Below, in pieces: positions 60,790 to 64,000 of a stretch of 64,000 nucleotides of DNA. Position numbers and translations under genes: made by a program. Below the pieces are notes generated by a model, which saw nothing but the letters and a program-made list of their open reading frames with translations, ran no database searches and was not told the origin of the DNA. Within the stretch, counting starts at the first letter, position 1. Every line of letters begins with the position of its first letter. The DNA is from Symbiodinium natans (lineage: Eukaryota; Sar; Dinophyceae; Suessiales; Symbiodiniaceae): NCBI GenBank assembly GCA_905221605.1, contig CAJNDS010000644.1, positions 35,714 to 99,713 of the forward strand, written 5' to 3'.

Positions 60790-63355
60790 TTGAGCTCCGA
60801 AATCTTAAGGACCATGGCTTGTGATTTGAATCCTTGCAGCAAAAAAAGAGCTTAAAAACTTAAGGACCAAAGCTTGCGGTTTAACTATTCTGGGCAAAAA
60901 CTGGACCCCAAATCATAGGGACCAGGGCTTGCGATTTGACCTTTTGGAGCAAAAACTGGGCCCAAAATCTTAGGGACCAGGGCTTGCGATGCTACTCTTT
61001 GGAGTAAAAAACTCGCCCAAAATCTTCAGGACCAGGGCTTGCGATTTGACTCTTTGGAGCAAAAACTGTGCCCCAAATCTTAGGGACCAGGGCTCGATTT
61101 GGCCAAATTTTGCCGGGCAGCCTGCGGGCAAAATTTGGCCAAATCGGGCTGCTCTTCGTATGCCATGAGAAATGCGCGGCTCGATTTGGCCAAATTTTGC
61201 CCGGAGGCTGCCCGGCAAAATTTGGCCAAATCGAGCCGCGCATTTCTCAGCGCGTACGACGAGCAGCCCGATTTGGCCAAATTTTGCCCGCAGACTTCCC
61301 GGCAAAATTTGGCCAAATCGAGCCGCGATAGTTTAAATAATTTCGGGCCTCCAGAAAGGCGCGGCTCGATGTGGCCAGATTTTGCCGGGCAGTCTGCGGG
61401 CAAAATTTGGCCAAATCGGGCTGCTCGTCGAACGCGATGAGAAATGCGCGGCTCGATTTGGCCAAATTTTGCCGGGCAGCCTCCGGGCAAAATTTGGCCA
61501 AATCGAGCCGCGCCTTTCTGAAGGCCCGAGATTTTTAAACTATCGCGGCTCGATTTGGCCAAATTTTGCCGGGCAGCTTCCGGGCAAAATTTGGCCACTC
61601 TTTGGAGCAAAAAATGCGCCCAAAATCTTAAGGACCAGGGCTTGCGATTTGACTCTTTGGAGCAAAAACTAGGCCCCAAATTGTTAGGGACCAGGGCTTG
61701 CGATTTAACTCTTTGGAGCAAAAATTAGACCCAAAATCTTAAGGACCAGGGCTTGCGATTTAACTCTTTTGGGCAAAACATGAACCCAAACTCTCATGGA
61801 CCAGGGCTTGCGATTTGACTCTTTTAAGCAAAACATGAACCCAAACTCTCAGGGACCAGGGCTTGCGATTTGACATTTTGGAGCAAAAACTGGTCCCAAA
61901 ATCTTAGGGACCAGGGCTTGCGATGCTACTTTTTGGAGCAAAAAATGCGCCCAAAATCTTAAGGACCAGGGCTTGCGATTTGACTCTTTGGAGCAAAAAC
62001 TAGGCCCCAAATTGTTAGGGACCAGGGCTTGCGATTTAACTCTTTGGAGCAAAAATTAAACCCAAAATCTTAAGGACCAGGGCTTGCGATTTAACTCTTT
62101 TGGGCAAAACATGAACCCAAACTCTCATGGACCAGGGCTTGCGATTTGACTCTTTTAAGCAAAACATGAACCCAAACTCTCAGGGTCCAGGGCTTGCGAT
62201 TTGACATTTTGGAGCAAAAACTGGTCCCAAAATCTTAGGGACCAGGGCTTGCGATGCTACTTTTTGGAGCAAAAAGGACCAGGGCTTGCGATTTGACTCT
62301 TTGGAGCAAAAACTAGGCCCCAAATTGTTAGGGACCAGGGCTTGCGATTTAACTCTTTGGAGCAAAAATTAGACCCAAAATCTTAAGGACCAGGGCTTGC
62401 GATTTAACTCTTTTGGGCAAAACATGAACCCAAACTCTCATGGACCAGGGCTTGCGATTTGACATTTTGGAGCAAAAACTGGTCCCAAACTCTCAGGGAC
62501 CAGGGCTTGCGATGCTACTTTTTGGAGCAAAAAATGCGCCCAAAATCTTAAGGACCAGGGCTTGCGATTTGACTCTTTGGAGCAAAAACTAGGCCCCAAA
62601 TTGTTAGGGACCAGGGCTTGCGATTTGACTCTTTGGAGCAAAAATTAGACCCAAAATCTTAAGGACCAGGGCTTGCGATTTAACTCTTTTGGGCAAAACA
62701 TGAACCCAAACTCTCATGGACCAGGGCTTGCGATTTGACTCTTTTAAGCAAAACATGAACCCAAACTCTCAGGGACCAGGGCTTGCGATTTGACATTTTA
62801 GAGCAAAAACTGGTCCCAAAATCTTAGGGACCAGGGCTTGCGATGCTACTTTTTGGAGCAAAAAATGCGCCCAAAATCTTAAGGACCAGGGCTTGCGATT
62901 TGACTCTTTGGAGCAAAAACTAGGCCCCAAATTGTTAGGGACCAGGGCTTGCGATTTAACTCTTTGGAGCAAAAATTACACCCAAAATCTTAAGGACCAG
63001 GGCTTGCGATTTAACTCTTTTGGGCAAAACATGAACCCAAACTCTCATGGACCAGGGCTTGCGATTTGACTCTTTTAAGCAAAACATGAACCCAAACTCT
63101 CAGGGACCAGGGCTTGCGATTTGACATTTTGGAGCAAAAACTGGTCCCAAAATCTTAGGGACCAGGGCTTGCGATGCTACTCTTTGGAGCAAAAAATGCG
63201 CCCAAAATCTTAAGGACCAGGGCTTGCGATTTGACTCTTTGGAGCAAAAACTGGGCCCCAAATCTTAGGGACCAGGGCTTGCGATTTGACTCTTTGGAGC
63301 AAAAATTAGACCCAAAATCTTAAGGACCAGGGCTTGCGATTTAACTCTTTTGGGC
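60790..63355. repeat. 55-bp satellite (GGACCAGGGCTTGCGATTTG) with ~331-bp higher-order repeats
   Basis: Units at 54-56-base spacing alternate a few variants (CTCTTTGGAGCAAAAA, CTCTTTTGGGCAAAAC, CATTTTGGAGCAAAAA). Six units form a higher-order repeat of about 331 bases, seen at 61849, 62180, 62438 and 62769 with one shortened to 258. Short minus-strand frames inside are repeat artefacts. Confidence 0.95.
61088..61600. repeat. Palindromic insertion cluster built on TTTGGCCAAA
   Basis: Repeated GCTCGATTTGGCCAAATTTT-type segments in both orientations, with short links such as GCCGGGCAGCC. Each link is flanked by inverted copies, giving a chain of potential hairpins. It interrupts the 55-base satellite, which resumes at 61600 with CTCTTTGGAGC. 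Confidence 0.85.
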
Positions 63356-63925
63356 TGCTTGCGATTTGTCATTTTGAGAGCTCAGTTTTCCACAAACATA
63401 AGGGGGACACTGCTTGCGATTTGCCAGTTTGGGCGCTCAGTTTTCCAAAAACTTAGGGGGGACACTGCTTGCGATTTATCATTTTGGAAGCTCAGTTCTC
63501 CAAAAACTTAGGGGGGGGCACTGCTTGCGATTTGTCATTTTGAAAGCTCAGTTTTCCACAAACTTAAGGGGGACACTGCTTGCGATTTGTCATTTTGGGC
63601 GCTCAGTTTTCCAAAAACTTAGGGGGGACACTGCTTGCGATTTGTCATTTTGAGAGCTCAGTTTTCCACAAACGTAAGGGGGACACTGCTTGCGATTTGC
63701 CAGTTTGGGCGCTCAGTTTTCCAAAAACTTAGGGGGGACACTGCTTGCGATTTGTCATTTTGAGAGCTCAGTTTTCCACAAACTTAAGGGGGACACTGCT
63801 TGCGATTTGTCATTTTGGGCGCTCAGTTTTCCAAAAACTTAGGGGGGACACTGCTTGCGATTTGTCATTTTGAGAGCCCAAGCTTAAGGGGGACACTGCT
63901 TGCGATTTGTAATGTTGGAAGCTCA
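63356..63925. repeat. 55-bp satellite, second variant (CTTGCGATTTGTCATTTTG ... GGGGGACACTG)
   Basis: About ten units at 55-56-base spacing (63361, 63416, 63471, 63527, 63582 and on). They share the CTTGCGATTT core and the period of the preceding satellite but have a different remainder. Confidence 0.95.
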
Positions 63926-63929
63926 GCAA

Positions 63930-63994
63930 GGCGGTTCAACAGTACCAAATCTTCTTTGAGGTTGTCTCTGAAAATTTGGTACTGTTGAACCGCC
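63930..63994. repeat. 21-bp perfect inverted repeat with 23-base loop
   Basis: Arms at 63930-63950 and 63974-63994 (core GTTCAACAGTACCAAAT and its inverse). It could be a hairpin or the end of a short inverted-repeat element. The window ends six bases later. Confidence 0.85.
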
Positions 63995-64000
63995 CTGTTT

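Noticed and set aside
60970-63653. Several ORFs of 60-210 codons in the 55-base satellites
   Set aside because: Same short peptides recur with the satellite period; repeat artefacts.

Overview
The window looks like nuclear DNA of a dinoflagellate. The evidence is indirect but consistent: plant-type telomere motifs (CCCTAAA/TTTAGGG) scattered at many internal sites, introns that mostly fit a GC..AG rule, a partial match to the dinoflagellate spliced leader just upstream of a start codon, GC-rich exons in a repeat-rich background, and transposon and receptor families I associate with dinoflagellates. No bacterial operon, tRNA, rRNA or CRISPR array was recognised.

1-18.2 kb is a repeat and transposon district. 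A LINE fragment (RNase H end, minus strand) and several simple and tandem arrays lead into a complete 11.6-kb tyrosine-recombinase retrotransposon at 3163-14763. It has split direct repeats in the order A1 - ORFs - B1 - A2 - B2. The A copies are identical over 148 bp and the B copies differ by one base. It carries five open frames: a Cys/His protein, a tyrosine recombinase, a second protein with the same Cys/His module, a gag-like CCCH-finger protein, and a fusion of a C5-methyltransferase-like domain with reverse transcriptase and RNase H. The element sits inside a ~50-bp tandem array. Both ends and the internal B1/A2 junction share the trinucleotide ACG, so the integration reaction can be read from the sequence. 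A diverged solo copy lies inverted at 17.03-17.49 kb, among poly-G, trinucleotide and minisatellite arrays.

18.2-29.4 kb and 31.5-42.5 kb contain little I can name: interstitial telomeric repeats, short minisatellites, a few exon-like stretches and one 227-codon minus-strand ORF of transposon character. Between them, 29465-31513 is an uninterrupted gene for a 682-residue membrane protein with a signal peptide, a Cys-rich ectodomain, a TIR-like cytoplasmic domain and many membrane segments.

42.5-57.4 kb holds two interleaved plus-strand genes. Scattered short exons encode an animal-type GH13 alpha-amylase, from its first beta-strand motif (42.55 kb) to a C-terminal-domain motif (57.4 kb). Its first recognised intron (~6.0 kb) contains a whole second gene (42725-48152) in four exons. 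The model reads through to a 1333-residue protein: signal peptide, solute-binding-like domain, ephrin-receptor-like Cys repeats, several membrane spans, a TIR domain and a second degenerate TIR-like segment. Two related inverted-repeat elements lie just upstream of amylase 3' splice sites.

57.5-64 kb is satellite DNA: a 9-bp AATTAATTG/C satellite in higher-order units, a 39-bp array with a 22-bp perfect palindrome, and 55-bp satellites sharing a CTTGCGATTT core, interrupted by a cluster of TTTGGCCAAA palindromes.
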